From NCBI GenBank assembly GCA_963989385.1, contig OZ022506.1:8454841-8518840 (forward strand): a stretch of DNA of 64,000 nt, in the 5' to 3' direction. Within the stretch, counting starts at the first letter, position 1, and each line of letters opens with the position of its first letter. Positions 35,072 to 46,530 of this stretch are shown piece after piece. The notes under the pieces were generated by a model. The model was not told the DNA's origin and did not search any database. It saw only the letters and a list, made by a program, of their open reading frames with translations. Both the position numbers and the translations under genes were made by a program. This DNA is from Ctena decussata. Its lineage: Eukaryota; Mollusca; Bivalvia; Lucinida; Lucinidae.

Positions 35072-36088
35072 AAAACAAATATAGACTACTGTCATAGAGA
35101 AATGACTTGCATGTACCATTAGAACACGGACTACTGACACATGAAATTGAATGACAGCCTGTATCATGTACTTATAGGACTACCGACAAATACACATAAA
35201 TGTCAACCTGCATGTACCAACAGAACATGGACTACTGACACAAGAAATGAATGTAAATCTGCATTTACCAACAAAACATGGCTTACTGACAAACAGAAAT
35301 GAATGTCAACCTGGATGTAACAACAGAACATGGACTCATGACACACAGAAATGAACGTTAACTTGCATGAACCTACAGAACATGGCTTACTAACACATAG
35401 AAATGAATGTCAACATGCATGTACCAACAGAACATAGACTACTGACACACAGAAATGAATGTCAACCTGCATTTACCAACAGACCATGGACTACTGACAC
35501 ACAGAAGTGAATGTCAACATGCATGCACCAACAGAACATGGACTACTGACACACAGAAATGAATGTCAACCTGCATGTACCAACAGACCATGGACTACTG
35601 ACACACAGAAGTGAATGTCAACCTGCATTTACCAACAGAACATGGACTACTGACACACAGAAATGAATGTCAACCTGCATTTACCAACAGACCATGGACT
35701 ACTGACACACAGAAGTGAATGTCAACCTGCACGTACCAACAGACCATGGACTACTGACACACAGAAGTGAATGTCAACCTGCATGTACCAACAGAACATG
35801 GACTACTGACACACAGAATGTGTCAAAGAAAGTGAGACATGGGAAAGGATAAGATGTTGGGGTGAGTGCCCCACATGTAATGAATGGGTTCGGGCCAGAA
35901 ATTCATTTATGATTTCCATGCAATCTGATAGAATCAGGATTTACCTACATGGACATTATGTTACTATTCTCAATGTTTGTTGTTTCTATATCATACCTTT
36001 TTTGGGTATGCTTCAATAGTACTGTATACATAATTGTTAACACTAATTTGAGTTTGGGGCTTCCAACTTATTATCAACATCAGTGACT

Positions 36089-36334
36089 GAGCCGCGACAC
36101 GACAAAACCAACAAAGTGGCATGAGCTCCATGTGAAGACTCAGATCAGCCTGGGCATCTGCCCAGTTTGATCAGTCTTTGCTTTGTGCTTAAAAGGTAGC
36201 TAAGGGTCTAAGCTAACTCCATGCCCACAGCAAAGATTCTGATCAGACTGGGCTGATGTCCCGGCTGACCTGAGTCTTTGATGGGCACACATGCCACTTT
36301 GTTGGTTTTGTTGATTTTGACGTGTCACAGGTCA
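36089..36334. mobile_element. MITE family E
   Basis: GAGCCGCGACACGACAAAAC ... TTGACGTGTCACAGGTC. The full interior is present; the right end has an extra GATTTT. Confidence 0.87.
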
Positions 36335-36461
36335 GTGTTAGGCAACTGACTGCCATACAACACTTACAGAACACTTTTGACTATACACAGTCTTGAAACA
36401 AATTCTCTTCATGTTTGTTTATAAAACTGAATAAAAGCATCGTAAACGACTGCGTAATACC

Positions 36462-37321
36462 CCGCCACTGCAAACCAATACCCCATCTTCTATCTTTTAT
36501 ACATTTTTTTTATCATGACATGAACCTCATATTACCTAGATAATGTGTTGCAAGTTTCAGGAAAATCCTGTTAATCTTTGATTTTATACAGAATTTTTTC
36601 ATAATTTTATACATGTATATAGCTCTGGGGCAGGGGCAGGTAACCTATGTGGACTTAATACTACTTGTAACAGAAAGCTTATGTTGTTTTAATCATTTCT
36701 ATGAAATTTCATCAAGATATACCGAAAATCTGATTTTATATTGATTTTTTCATGATTTCATACATGTATACAGCATGTGTCAGGGGCAGATAGCCACTGG
36801 GGGACAAAATTTTGATCAAGACATAAAGCTTATATCAATATGATAAATTGTTACAAGTTTCAGAAAAATCCCTTTCGACTCTATTTTTTATACATTTTTT
36901 TTCATTATTTCATACATGTATATAGCCCTAGGGCAGGGGCAGATAATCCAGGTGGACAAAATTCCGCTTATAACTGAAAGCTTATGTTACTTCGATCATT
37001 TCTGTGAAATTTCATCAAGATATTTCAAAGTGTAAAAGAACTACAGACCAAAAACTGTTTTTAAGACCATGAAAAGGGCAATAACTCCATAAGAAGACAT
37101 CGAAATTTGCCCATTAACAATCCCAACCGAGATCTTCCCAAGACCAATGCACATGCCATGTATGAATAAAATCCGTTAATAAATACTAAAGTTATCGAAC
37201 GGAAACGAAGTGCTCACGGACGGACGACCGGACGGACGGACCTACGTACGACGGACGGACAGAAACACGGACAGCCAGCGGGAAAACATAATACCCCGCC
37301 ACTAACGTGTGGCGGGGTATA
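36462..37321. mobile_element. Element with ATACCCCGCCACT ends and 151-bp internal repeats
   Basis: Starts AATACCCCGCCACTGC and ends in the hairpin ATACCCCGCCACTAACG / TGTGGCGGGGTAT. Three units with ACATGTATA...GGGGCAGGGGCAG at about 36610, 36762 and 36912 are followed by a CGGACGGACGGAC-type run near 37220. The end hairpin and internal repeats resemble non-autonomous Helitron-like elements of bivalves (inference). Confidence 0.65.
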
Positions 37322-37703
37322 AATATACAGAATTTCTTAAAATTGAGAAGCTTGTAAATCTGGCCAATAACAGCAGCCTCCTAGGCAGCCAACCCTCTCC
37401 AGAACTTAGCTTCCATACTGATTATCAAATTAGGGCATCTGCCAAGCCATTTCAAGTTTTAGATTCAATAATCCAAACCAATTACATAATTTACATACAA
37501 ATGATCCAATCTACTGATTCCAGAATTCAGAAACAGAGGATACAAAGCTACAATTTAAATGGATGTTGGCATATTACAGAGCCTTACAGCTACAAAATGG
37601 CTATAAAAGATGTTTTATGACAAGAAGCCCACACTGCAAAATGTAAATACCATATTTATCAAAAATAGTGCACAGAGTGTTTAGAATGTTTGTATTAGCT
37701 ACA

Positions 37704-37816
37704 ATTAGACCTTTCAGCTGGGTGATTAAAACCACAAAATTTTGCAAATCATAACACAAATGATGATTTTCTCACCTTTCATCCCGTAAACAATCAATGT
37801 GGCAGAAAGGTCTAAT
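37704..37816. repeat. Short foldback MITE
   Basis: ATTAGACCTTTCAGC at the left and GCAGAAAGGTCTAAT at the right are inverted. The interior is AT-rich. Confidence 0.6.
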
Positions 37817-37817
37817 C

Positions 37818-37882
37818 AAACAGTGCACACCCGGATTAAACTACTCTTAAAATTGCAGCATCATGGGGGTCTACACTGTTTG
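37818..37882. repeat. Family C hairpin, decayed
   Basis: AAACAGTGCACACCCGGATT ... GGGGTCTACACTGTTTGCC. It is followed by GCATTACTGCACTGAAAACC and TTTAGGACAATAAC, the usual right context of this family. Confidence 0.65.
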
Positions 37883-38344
37883 CCCTTCTGTCTGCATTTT
37901 TTGGATGCATTACTGCACTGAAAACCCAAACTGTTCTTTTTTAGGACAATAACAGCATTTATTTATGGTATTTTTGGACAATACCAAGAAAAGCAACCAT
38001 GTGCACTACATCTACTCTCCCGTGAATTTGGGATGGCACTGTTGCAGGAAAGAACTTGCTCCCACTAAGGGAGTGAATTCTTTCCTACAAATACTATCCA
38101 AGTCTCTGAGAGCAGATTTTAGCCAACAGAATGTAGATCATATCATCCATTCCTTTTTAGATTTTGAAAACTGCCTAATTATATCTGGAAATCTGTCCAA
38201 CAGCTTCTCCCTTCTTCTGATTCTCTGATTTGCAGCATTCTGATCTGTCAGAAGAACTGGTGCTATGATACTGTTTTTATTCATGTATTCATCATTATTA
38301 AGCCCGTTGCTTGCCCTTCAGAAACTGGCCCCCAATCTGTAATA

Positions 38345-38695
38345 GTCTTGTGCACAGGTTATAAACCAGTCCACAAATTTTCGCTCCCTGCAGAGACTGT
38401 CCATCATATTTGGCTTCCGCAGAGACTGTTCGCAATCTCTTGCTTCCTGCAGAGACTTCTGCACATGATAAATGGCTTCCTGAAGAGACTGTCCGCGTGA
38501 TTCTGCTTCCTGCCGAGGCTCTCGGCAGGAAGCAGAGTCACACGGAAGTCTCGGCAGGAAGCCATTTTTCGAGGACAGTAGTCCCTGCAGGAAGCAAGAG
38601 ATTACGGACAGTCTCAGCGGAAGCCAAATATGATGGACAGTCTCTGCAATAAGCGAAAAATAGGCAGACTGGTATATACCCTGTGTTGTGGTATT
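38345..38695. repeat. 350-bp palindrome built from 30-bp units
   Basis: Each arm has four units of GAGACTGTCC, a variable 8-11 bp, then TGGCTTCCTGC. The right arm is the near-exact reverse complement of the left, unit by unit, with the axis near 38520 (GCCGAGGCTCTCGGC). Outer arms extend to CACAGGTTATAAACCAG and CTGGTATATACCCTGTG. Both strands are open (136 and 80 codons), with a period-10 repeat containing QSLQEA on the minus strand. Confidence 0.9.
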
Positions 38696-39236
38696 CAGCA
38701 AAGAAAAAGATGGGGTTCTCTCTTCCAAAATTCTAGATCCATCTTATAAGACCAATCTAGATTTCTGGGATTGCTTTGGAAGGAAAAACTTCCCATCTTA
38801 TAATGTAGAAATAAATAAGGCAGATAATCTCAAAGGATTATATGACAATGTAATGAAGCATGTAACAAGAAACTGAATTCTCATCTCTACCAGCTGTTGG
38901 TGAAAAATGATAACAATCTCTCAGTCTAGTCTGTTTGATAGTATTTCAACAAAGTATGCAGAAAATTTTAAACAATTTGTTTTTAAAGGACAAAATATTC
39001 TGCCCTTGACCTAAAATCAGACTCAAAGAACAGTATGAATAGTATTTTAACCCTTAAAGCGCCAGAACATTTGAATTTACAAACAGCATATAGGATTTTT
39101 ACAGTAAAACTCCTACAAATATTTCCTAATTCTTTATGCATCTGTTTGCAGGGCAATGCAAAGAGATAACAGCACAAAGAGGGACTTTTCTGAGCAACTA
39201 TGATAATAATGCCACTTTTCCGAAAATTTACGCGAG

Positions 39237-39447
39237 TTAACTCTTTAAGCACCCAAGATGAAAATAGCTAAATTTGCAAACAGTGTAGATCCTGACGAGG
39301 TGGCTCATAATGAGCTGCCTCATCTAGATCTACACTGTTTGCCCTCTAGTCTTTGAATTCTTAATATGAAATATCTTGGACAAGGCATTTTTCAAAATTT
39401 TGCAGAAGTAAATTTTGTCATCTGCTTTTGGGTGCTTAAAGAGTTAA
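39237..39447. mobile_element. MITE family D, TTAA at both ends
   Basis: TTAACTCTTTAAGCACCCAA ... TTTGGGTGCTTAAAGAGTTAA. The centre GGTGGCTCATAATGAGCTGC lies inside the shared CAAACAGTGTAGATCC palindrome. A partial left end of the same family is at 39048-39090. Confidence 0.88.
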
Positions 39448-39894
39448 TGTCATTTCTCTGTGAGTTAATGTCTCTTCTCCGAAAACTGACTCACATTTTC
39501 TTCTAGTGAAATTCATGTAAAGCCGAAATAGGAAGAGCTTCCAATATCATGGTAAATATTGACATCCCACACATAAAATGGAATATCTATGCAAAGAATA
39601 TGAGCCATCCTGTCTGTGTTTATAAAGTCAAACTGGGTAAACAAAACATGCACTAGGAGATAGCAAAATTATTATCATTACTGTCTTTCTTCATTTCCCT
39701 GAGTATACACTTCTTTCTGATAACAAACACTTACTGTATATGCTAAACATTATTTTTTCACTGATATTCATGCCTTCATGGAATCTGCAAGAGCTGTCAA
39801 TCCACAACACAGCTTGTCTAGCTAGTTGCTTTGTCGAATAAACAAAAATATCCAATCAGCAAAGATGCAGTCATTGGGGTGACCACATTGGGGT

Positions 39895-39990
39895 AACTAA
39901 GGTAAGTAAGTAGGTAACGTCTTTATGTAATGAGGAGGTCAACATTTAGCAATGACATACCTCATCGTCTATGAGGCCCTCAAAATGTAA
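39895..39990 (-). mobile_element. LINE 3' end, minus strand
   Basis: On the minus strand GAGGGCCTCATAGACGATGA leads to ACATAAAGACGTTACC and a TACTTACTTACC tail. Related to 15655-15865. Confidence 0.5.
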
Positions 39991-40345
39991 TTTCCATACA
40001 CAGACCACAGACCTGTTGTTTTTGTCCTTTTCAAGAGTATTTCAGTCATATTAGAATAATAGAAGGGTCATAAGAGGGGTATTTGAGGATAATTGAAGGA
40101 TAATTTTCTTTATTTCTTATTGAAACCATATCGTTGAGACGGTTCAGATGAGGGTCACAACGTATTTTTTTTATCCAGAATTAACAAAAATTATCCCTAA
40201 TTATCACTATACATGGGTCCCTCTTATCTAGGGCTCTGAAGGTGTGTGCAATGAAGTGCCATTTAGGCTCAAAAAGAATCCTGCTTCCCATGTGACTCGA
40301 GCCTAGGATACAACCGAGGCCAGGAGAGCTAAAATCTTGGCTACA
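39991..40345 (-). mobile_element. SINE family G split by a foldback B
   Basis: The body TTTTCAAGAGTATTTCAGTC ends at about 40070 and resumes at 40239 with GGTGTGTGCAATGAAGTGCC, continuing to the tRNA-like head near 40340. The insert is 40071-40238. Confidence 0.7.
40071..40238. mobile_element. Foldback family B, 5'-shortened, inside a SINE
   Basis: TAAGAGGGGTATTTGAGGAT ... CCCTCTTATCTAGGGCTCTG. One central half-arm is deleted (only GTTGAGACGGTTCAGATGAG remains). Confidence 0.7.
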
Positions 40346-40456
40346 CTGATGCAAGACAAATGTTCTTCTGACAACTCAAACAGTGACTGTCCAAGGCAGG
40401 AAGCATTTGTATAATATAATGCAACAGCCATTTGTAACCAAAAGCCCCAACACCCT

Positions 40457-40660
40457 GGGAGCCCTGGTAGCTCAGTGGGTTAAGCGCTGGCCTGCTGATC
40501 TAGCCAACCCGAATTCAAGACCAGCTTGAGGTGAAAATCTTTCCAAACCATACACAGGGTTTCGCTGCACATAGCCTTTCATTATCACCCTCCCATCATC
40601 CTGATATGACTGAAATAATGTTGAAAAGGATGTAAAATCACAAAGTCATCCATCATCAAG
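40457..40660 (+). mobile_element. SINE family G, plus strand, best head
   Basis: GGGAGCCCTGGTAGCTCAGT, GGGTTAAGCGCTGGCCTGCT, then GAATTCAAGACC (box-B-like), CATAGCCTTTCATTATCACC, and CATCCATCATCAAG at the end. The head reads like a tRNA with box A TAGCTCAGTGGG. Confidence 0.8.
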
Positions 40661-41078
40661 CCCTAACACCAACCAAGAAAATCCACTACTAAAAATATTT
40701 TCATCCAGCAAAGCCCAACTAAAGGCCTGGTACTGAGGGGATATGTGATTGGTAAAGCCCTTTTCTTTATCCCCACACTACAAATTCTGCAGGTTTGGTG
40801 TGAGAATCAACACCTCCACCCCTCCTACTCCCCCCAACACACACGCAGACAACAATTCATCCAGCACTGTGTGGTAAATACAAAAGTAGTAATAGCCCAA
40901 ACATTTTCCCTGCCCCCCTCCGTGCATGGTGGGACATGGTCACAAACGGCTGGTGTACAATGTAAGGCAACCTGTCCCTATGACACATCAAGACTGTCAT
41001 TCGCAAATAACAGTCATGATAAACCAAGTTGTTTAAGGTTACCATAATCATTTTAAATACTGGGACAACAGTGACTAA

Positions 41079-41145
41079 CAAACAGAGCAGACCCAGATCA
41101 GACTGCTACATGGGAGCAGTCTGATCAGTGTCTGCTATGTTTGCC
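41079..41145. repeat. Family C hairpin
   Basis: AACAAACAGAGCAGACCCAG, ATCAGACTGCT / AGCAGTCTGAT, CAGTGTCTGCTATGTTTGCC. Confidence 0.8.
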
Positions 41146-41260
41146 ATTTGCTGCATATCACTGAATATTAATTATCAATATGATGTAGTTCAACATTTGG
41201 AAAAAGGTACAATAAAATTGGTTAATGTGTCCTGATATCACACATGGACAGAAAACCTAC

Positions 41261-41349
41261 CTTGAACTTTTACGCGGCTCCTTCACAGGGGCTGTGGCTC
41301 CCTTAGAGACAGGCCCCTTGGAGGTGGACACTGGGGCTATCTGGGGCAC
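41261..41349 (-). CDS. Internal coding exon of the same gene (exon iii)
   Basis: Minus-strand exon of 89 bp between acceptor TTTGTTTCAG and donor CAAG/GTAGGT. It starts in phase 0, as required by the exon at 52169-52229, and reads VPQIAPVSTSKGPVSKGATA and then PVKEPRKSS, leaving two bases (AG). The peptide is Pro/Ser/Lys-rich and contains a short internal duplication (SKGPVSKGA). Codon choice is GC-rich compared with the AT-rich surroundings, as expected for coding sequence. The downstream exon must supply one base to finish Ser or Arg; the candidate at 4231-4345 does so, but any exon in between could have been missed. Confidence 0.85.
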
Positions 41350-41944
41350 CTGAAACAAAGAAAGTACATCCTGCGTGATTTGTTTCACATTTTTCACGGA
41401 ATTATCCTTCACATTTGTAAGCCATAACATTTTCTTCGCTTTCCGAATCATTAAAGTCCTGTAAACCAGTCTGTCAGAATATTGGACTATCCCACTATTG
41501 ATGAGGGAAGACAGGTATCAGGGCATCTCAGGTCAAGTTAACAGCCAATATTGGAAACACTTGAGTGGCATGTCAGAAATCATAAAAAGGAATTGAATCT
41601 TTACATAATTGTTGAAAAAATACATATTAATCTGATCATCAACACTACCGCTCATTATGCTATTCAATATTGATCACTACAGTGGCGTTTCAAAGGAGAA
41701 CTTAAAAAAATAACATCGTTCACCAGGGCCTTTGGGGATTTCCTTTTTGTATAAAAAAAGTTGTTGTCTTTTTCCTTCAACATGTTTTTTCCCTTTTCTG
41801 GGTTCTTTTCTTTTTCATTTTTATTTTTAAAGGTAACAACATTAAATACAGAAATGACTATCAAAAACACCCACACAAACAGGTAAAATCATGGTGTTTT
41901 ATGTACCATAAAAATACTAAGCACTGGAATACATAGGCTGGATC

Positions 41945-41994
41945 AAACAGTGCAGATCTTGATCAGACTGCTCCTAAAGGAAACACTGTTTGCC
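41945..41994. repeat. Family C hairpin, right arm deleted
   Basis: AAACAGTGCAGATCTTGATC AGACTGCTCC then directly AACACTGTTTGCC, followed by the usual GCATTACTGCATTG context. Confidence 0.7.
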
Positions 41995-42719
41995 ATTCAA
42001 TCTGCATATTTTGGAAGCATTACTGCATTGTAAAACCAAACTGTTCTATTTTTAGGACAATTATGGTAATTACTTTGGGTGTCCCCATTTTTTTTAAATT
42101 TTTAGGTAATTTTAGCCTCTGAAGTTCAAATTACAACAGGATTTACAAAGATTAAGTTATCTGACCTTTGAGTTACATTATCCAATAAACAGTAAATGTT
42201 GCGGCACTTCCTTCAATGGACTTTCCCTCCTTTCGAAAATATGACATTTGCCTTGCCCTCCAAATGAATATGATGTTTGTTAAAGTTACATTGCAGACCA
42301 GAGCAGACTGGTCATCACTAGATCTTCAATGTTTCAGATGTTTTGTCCAAATAGTTTCGAGTACAATAATATAGTTTCGAGTACAATAATACTAAAGTAA
42401 ACAAGGTTAAACTTAAAAGCAAGAAAACTTTCCTGTTACAGTAATGTTTACATTGTATGGTAAAAATAGACCATTTAGGATATTTATAGGATCTGGAAAG
42501 AATTCAGTCAACAATTTTTGAAGCAACCCAAGGTGAAGAACATGTGCTTCTAAGGACATACATGGCCCTGTCAGGAGTATTCCAGCAATTTCCAAAGGAA
42601 TGGAAAATGGGTGAAGTTATGATGATGATGACAAATTCATAGGAAGTGAGAAGAATCACAAACTTCTGAATAAGTGGTTTAGCAAAGATCGATGAAAACG
42701 ATGATACAAGAATTCTGTG

Positions 42720-44392
42720 AAAACCATGTATTGTCTGTCTGTACATTGTCAAACCCATTTATTGCCTGTCTGTGCATTGTCAAACCCCTGTATTGTCTGT
42801 CTGTGCATTGTCAAACCCATGTATTGCCTGTCTGTACATGGTCAAACCCATGTATTGTCTGTCTGTACAGTGCTTAACCCATGTATTGTCTGTTTGTACA
42901 TTGTCAAACCCATGTATTGTCTGTCTGTACATTGCTTAACCCATGTATTGCCTGTCTGTACATTGTCAAACCAATGTATAGCCTGTCTGTGCATTGTCAA
43001 ACCCATGTAATGCCTGTCTGTGCATTGTCAAACCCATGTATTGTCTGTCTGTACATTGCTAAGCCCATGTATTGCCTGTCTGTGCATTGTCAAACCCATG
43101 TATAGCCTGTCTGTGCATTGTCAAACACATGTATTGCCTGTCTGTGCATTGTCAAACCCATGTTTTGTCTGTGTGTGCATTGTCAAACCCATGTATTGTC
43201 TGTCTGTACATTGTCAAACCCATGTATTGCCTGTCTATGCAATGTCAAACCCATGTATTACCTGTATGTGCATTGTCAAACCCATGCATTCCCTGTCTGT
43301 GCATTGTCAAACCCATGTACTGCCTGTCTGTGCATTGTCAAACCCATGTATTGTCTGTCTGTACATTGTCAAACCCATGTATTGCCTGTCTATGCATTGT
43401 CAAACCCATGTATTACCTGTCTGTGCATTGTCAAACCCATGTATTGCCTGTCTGTGCATTGTCAAACTCATGTATTGCCTGTCTGTGCATTGTCAAACCC
43501 ATGTATAGCCTGTCTGTGCATTGTCAAACCCAGGTATAGCCTTCTGTGCATTGTCAAACCCATGTATTGCCTGTCTGTACATTGTCAAACCCATATATTG
43601 CCTGTCTGTACATTGTCAAACCCATGTATTGTCTGTCTGTACATTGTCAAACCCATGTATTGCCTGTCTGTAGATTGTCAAACCCATGTATTGCCTGTCT
43701 GTGCATTGTCAAACCCATGCATTGCCTGTCTGTACATTGTCAAACCCATGTATTGCCTGTCTGTGCATTGTCAAACCCATGTATTGTCTGTCTGTACATT
43801 GTCAAACCCATGTATTGTTTGTCTGTACATTGTCAAACCCATGTACTGCCTGTCTGTGCATTGTCAAACCCATGTATTGTCTGTCTGTACATTGTCAAAC
43901 CCATGTATTGTTTGTCTGTACATTGTCAAACCCATGTATTGTCTGTACATTGTCAAACCCATGTATAGTCTGTCTGTACATTGTCAAACCCATGTAGTGT
44001 CTGTCTGTACATTGTCAAACCCATGCATTGTCTGTCTGTACATTGTCAAACCCATGCATTGTCTGTCTGTACATTGTCAAACCTATGTATTGCCTGTCTG
44101 TGCATTGTCAAACCCATGTATTGTCTGTCTGTACATTGTCAAACCCATGTATTGTTTGTCTGTACATTGTCAAACCCATGTATTGTCTGTACATTGTCAA
44201 ACCCATGTATAGTCTGTCTGTACATTGTCAAACGCATGTATTGTCTGTCTGTACATTGTCAAACCCATGTATTACCTGTCTGTACATTGTCAAACCCATG
44301 TATTGCCTGTCTGTACATTGTCAAACCAATGTACTGCTTGTCTGTACATTATCAAACCCATGTATTGCCTGTCTGTGCATTGTCAAGCCAGA
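42720..44392. repeat. 31-bp minisatellite, about 54 units, open in all forward frames
   Basis: The unit TTGTCAAACCCATGTATTGC plus CTGTCTGTGCA (31 bp) repeats with few changes; GTGCA alternates with GTACA, and GCC with GTC or GTT. Because 31 is not a multiple of 3, each frame cycles through all three readings and gives a 31-residue period (CIVCLYIVKPMYCLSVHCQT...). Open frames reach 364 codons (43118-44212). It lies in the 10.8-kb intron between the exons at 41261 and 52169, on the strand opposite to that gene. Not considered a protein gene. Confidence 0.95.
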
Positions 44393-44585
44393 AAGATGGA
44401 TTACTTGCTATTTTACTACCTTTTGAAAATCATTTCAATCCTGTGAAGATGATATGGGAGGAGGTAATGAAAGGCTGTGTGCAAGGCAACTGTTTACGTT
44501 TGAAAAGATTTCCGCCTTCAGTGGGAATCAAACTCTAGACCGCTTGATCAGCAGGCCATGGTTTTATAAACCTGCTGAAGGGTCT
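44393..44585 (-). mobile_element. SINE family G, fragment at the edge of the 31-bp array
   Basis: GATGGATTACTTGCTATTTT, GAAAGGCTGTGTGCAAGGCA, then GGGAATCAAACTCTAGACCG (reversed box B) and a decayed head. Confidence 0.6.
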
Positions 44586-44907
44586 GTTGTATTTTGCTTT
44601 TTAGCCATGCCAAAGCTGCAATGTATTACTCCATTATTTTCCATTAACCCCATGCCCTTGCAACACGCTGATAAAGTAGAGCTTTACTGATTTAATTACT
44701 TTTTACAATTTCATTACTTTATGCAAAATAAAATGCTATAAAAACAGTAAAACTAATCAATGATCTGTTATGCACAGAATACCAGTGTCTCCTTAGATAT
44801 TGGGAAACCTAACCAAGTTACTGAAATCAATGTTCCCCACCCACCCCTCCTTCCCATGGAATCAACCAAAAACTTAAAAAAGCATTTGAATTTCACTAAT
44901 CTGAATG

Positions 44908-44976
44908 GCAAACAGGGTAGATCATGATCAGACTGCTCCAGAGGAGCAGTCTGATCATGGTCTATACTGTTTGCTC
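44908..44976. repeat. Family C hairpin
   Basis: GGCAAACAGGGTAGATCATG, ATCAGACTGCTCC AGA GGAGCAGTCTGAT, CATGGTCTATACTGTTTGC. Confidence 0.88.
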
Positions 44977-45228
44977 CAATATTTTGGGCCATATCCATAT
45001 CTGTACCAAGTGAACTGAAATTCTGTATCTCTGTACAACTTCAAGGTAACTCAGTTTGATAATAATTACTTCACAATTTAATGGCCTATTCAAGCAGTAT
45101 AAGCCTGAAATGCATTTTCCATATGAATAGAATTTACTACCTATTTCATTATGAATGACACTGTATCTCTTGCACTTAAATGTTGCAAAATGTAACTAGT
45201 AAGAAACCAGTCATAAGAGGTTAACGTT

Positions 45229-45480
45229 CTGGGTCCAGTTGTTCAAAGCATCGTTAGCCTAACAAGCTCGTTAAGAGGTCAACTCTTAAGTGTTTTGTGA
45301 CTTTATAACCAAATGGACTAATATTTTTTGTTGAAAAGATGTGAGAAGCTTTTGCATTGCAATGCAAAAGCTTCTCACATTTTTACAACAAAAAATATTG
45401 GCATATTTGTGATATTAACGTTTGAAATTTTAACGTCACATTAACTAACGACGTCGTTAGTTTTGAACAACTGGGTCCAG
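45229..45480. mobile_element. Foldback MITE, second copy of the 4616 family
   Basis: CTGGGTCCAGTTGTTCAAAG ... TTTTGAACAACTGGGTCCAG. A strong inner stem ATGTGAGAAGCTTTTGCATT / AATGCAAAAGCTTCTCACAT. Confidence 0.87.
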
Positions 45481-45934
45481 TATGCTGTTTCAGACTGCTG
45501 TGCAAAACAAAAGAACAAAAGTTCAAAACTGTGAGCCAAGACAAGAAAATCTTTAAACTGAAAGTTTCCACAGAATGCTCAATTCATCAACATGCACTTC
45601 CATAGAAGAATGTATGCAAGGTTGTTATAGTTTGAAAGATATGGACTTTAAACATAAGGGTCACTGCAACTCTGGATGGATGGACTAATTTGCAGATGGC
45701 TGCATAAATCACTCCTTGCTAAAGTTGATGCCACAAATAGCCAAGACATGCTGCTCAGTTGAGACCACTGTATACTACAGCTAGAGAAAATGGTCACACA
45801 CATGCTCACCCTAGTTAAGGCAAACATAAAACTTCAGCACAAATGTTCAGACAGATGAGCACAAGAAAGGCTGTATATCCCGAGTGTACTGGAAGCAGGC
45901 ATAAAGCAAAACCCTAACTCAGATAAGTCTGAAC

Positions 45935-46130
45935 AGGGATGGATGGATGACTTGCCATTTTATGGTTCTTTTCAACAGTACTTCAGTTATATCAGAACGA
46001 TGGGAGGGTGATAATGAAAGCCTGTGTGCAATGGAACCCCATTTACCAAATAGGTTTCCACATCTGGGAGTCCATCTGGGGACCGCTAGATCAAATCTGT
46101 ACATCTGCAGTTCCACAATTTAGGCTATAC
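45935..46130 (-). mobile_element. SINE family G
   Basis: GATGGATGGATGACTTGCCA, ATTTTATGGTTCTTTTCAAC, GAAAGCCTGTGTGCAATGGA; the head at the high end has decayed. A poly-G tract follows at 46164. Confidence 0.7.
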
Positions 46131-46163
46131 TGTACGGGAGTATGTATGATGTATGTGATGTAG

Positions 46164-46179
46164 GTGGGGTGGGGGGGGT

Positions 46180-46215
<36 letters not shown>

Positions 46216-46227
46216 CTGGGGGGGGAG
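46164..46227. repeat. Near-pure poly-G tract, about 60 bp
   Basis: One run of more than 35 G, flanked by shorter G runs broken by single T, CT or A. The true length is uncertain from any read technology. Confidence 0.8.
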
Positions 46228-46530
46228 GACTGTATATTTAACACATAAATTTTTCAGGGTGACCTTCTGTTTTGGTTAGAATTAATTTGCATCTTTTTCT
46301 CCTTTTCTTTAAATGCTCTCTTTTATACAAAATATTATCATTAAAATTTGTGTAATTATTACTTACAAACTTTACAACCATGAAATTGCATGAAAAAAGT
46401 GTTTAACATAGCATGAAAAACTTGCTCTATGTCATTAAATTACCATATATTTACATATTACAACTATCAATTACAGTTTTGATATTTCCCTATGATATCT
46501 CCTGTGGTATGAGTTACTATTCTCGTTTAC

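Larger units (their letters stand above)
33800..35820. repeat. 52-bp minisatellite, interrupted by family F
   Basis: The unit CTACTGACACACAGAAATGA, ATGTCAACCTGCATGTACCA, ACAGAACATGGA is seen at 33800-33925 and again at 35080-35820 (about 14 units). The gap is filled by a long family F element (33927-35071). The best-conserved units are between 35440 and 35815. Confidence 0.87.

Noticed and set aside
37704..37816. Possible small minus-strand exon ending GATGAAAG/GTGAGA
   Set aside because: The segment lies in a foldback with ATTAGACCTTTC termini, so the splice-like sites are better explained by the repeat.
38318..38728. 136-codon minus-strand frame with QSLQEA-type repeats
   Set aside because: It runs through a 350-bp palindrome of 30-bp units and has an equally open antisense frame. 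No splice or coding support.
43118..44212. 364-codon open frame, Cys-rich, period 31
   Set aside because: It is a read-through of the 31-bp minisatellite, with overlapping similar frames in the other two registers and no splice or start context.
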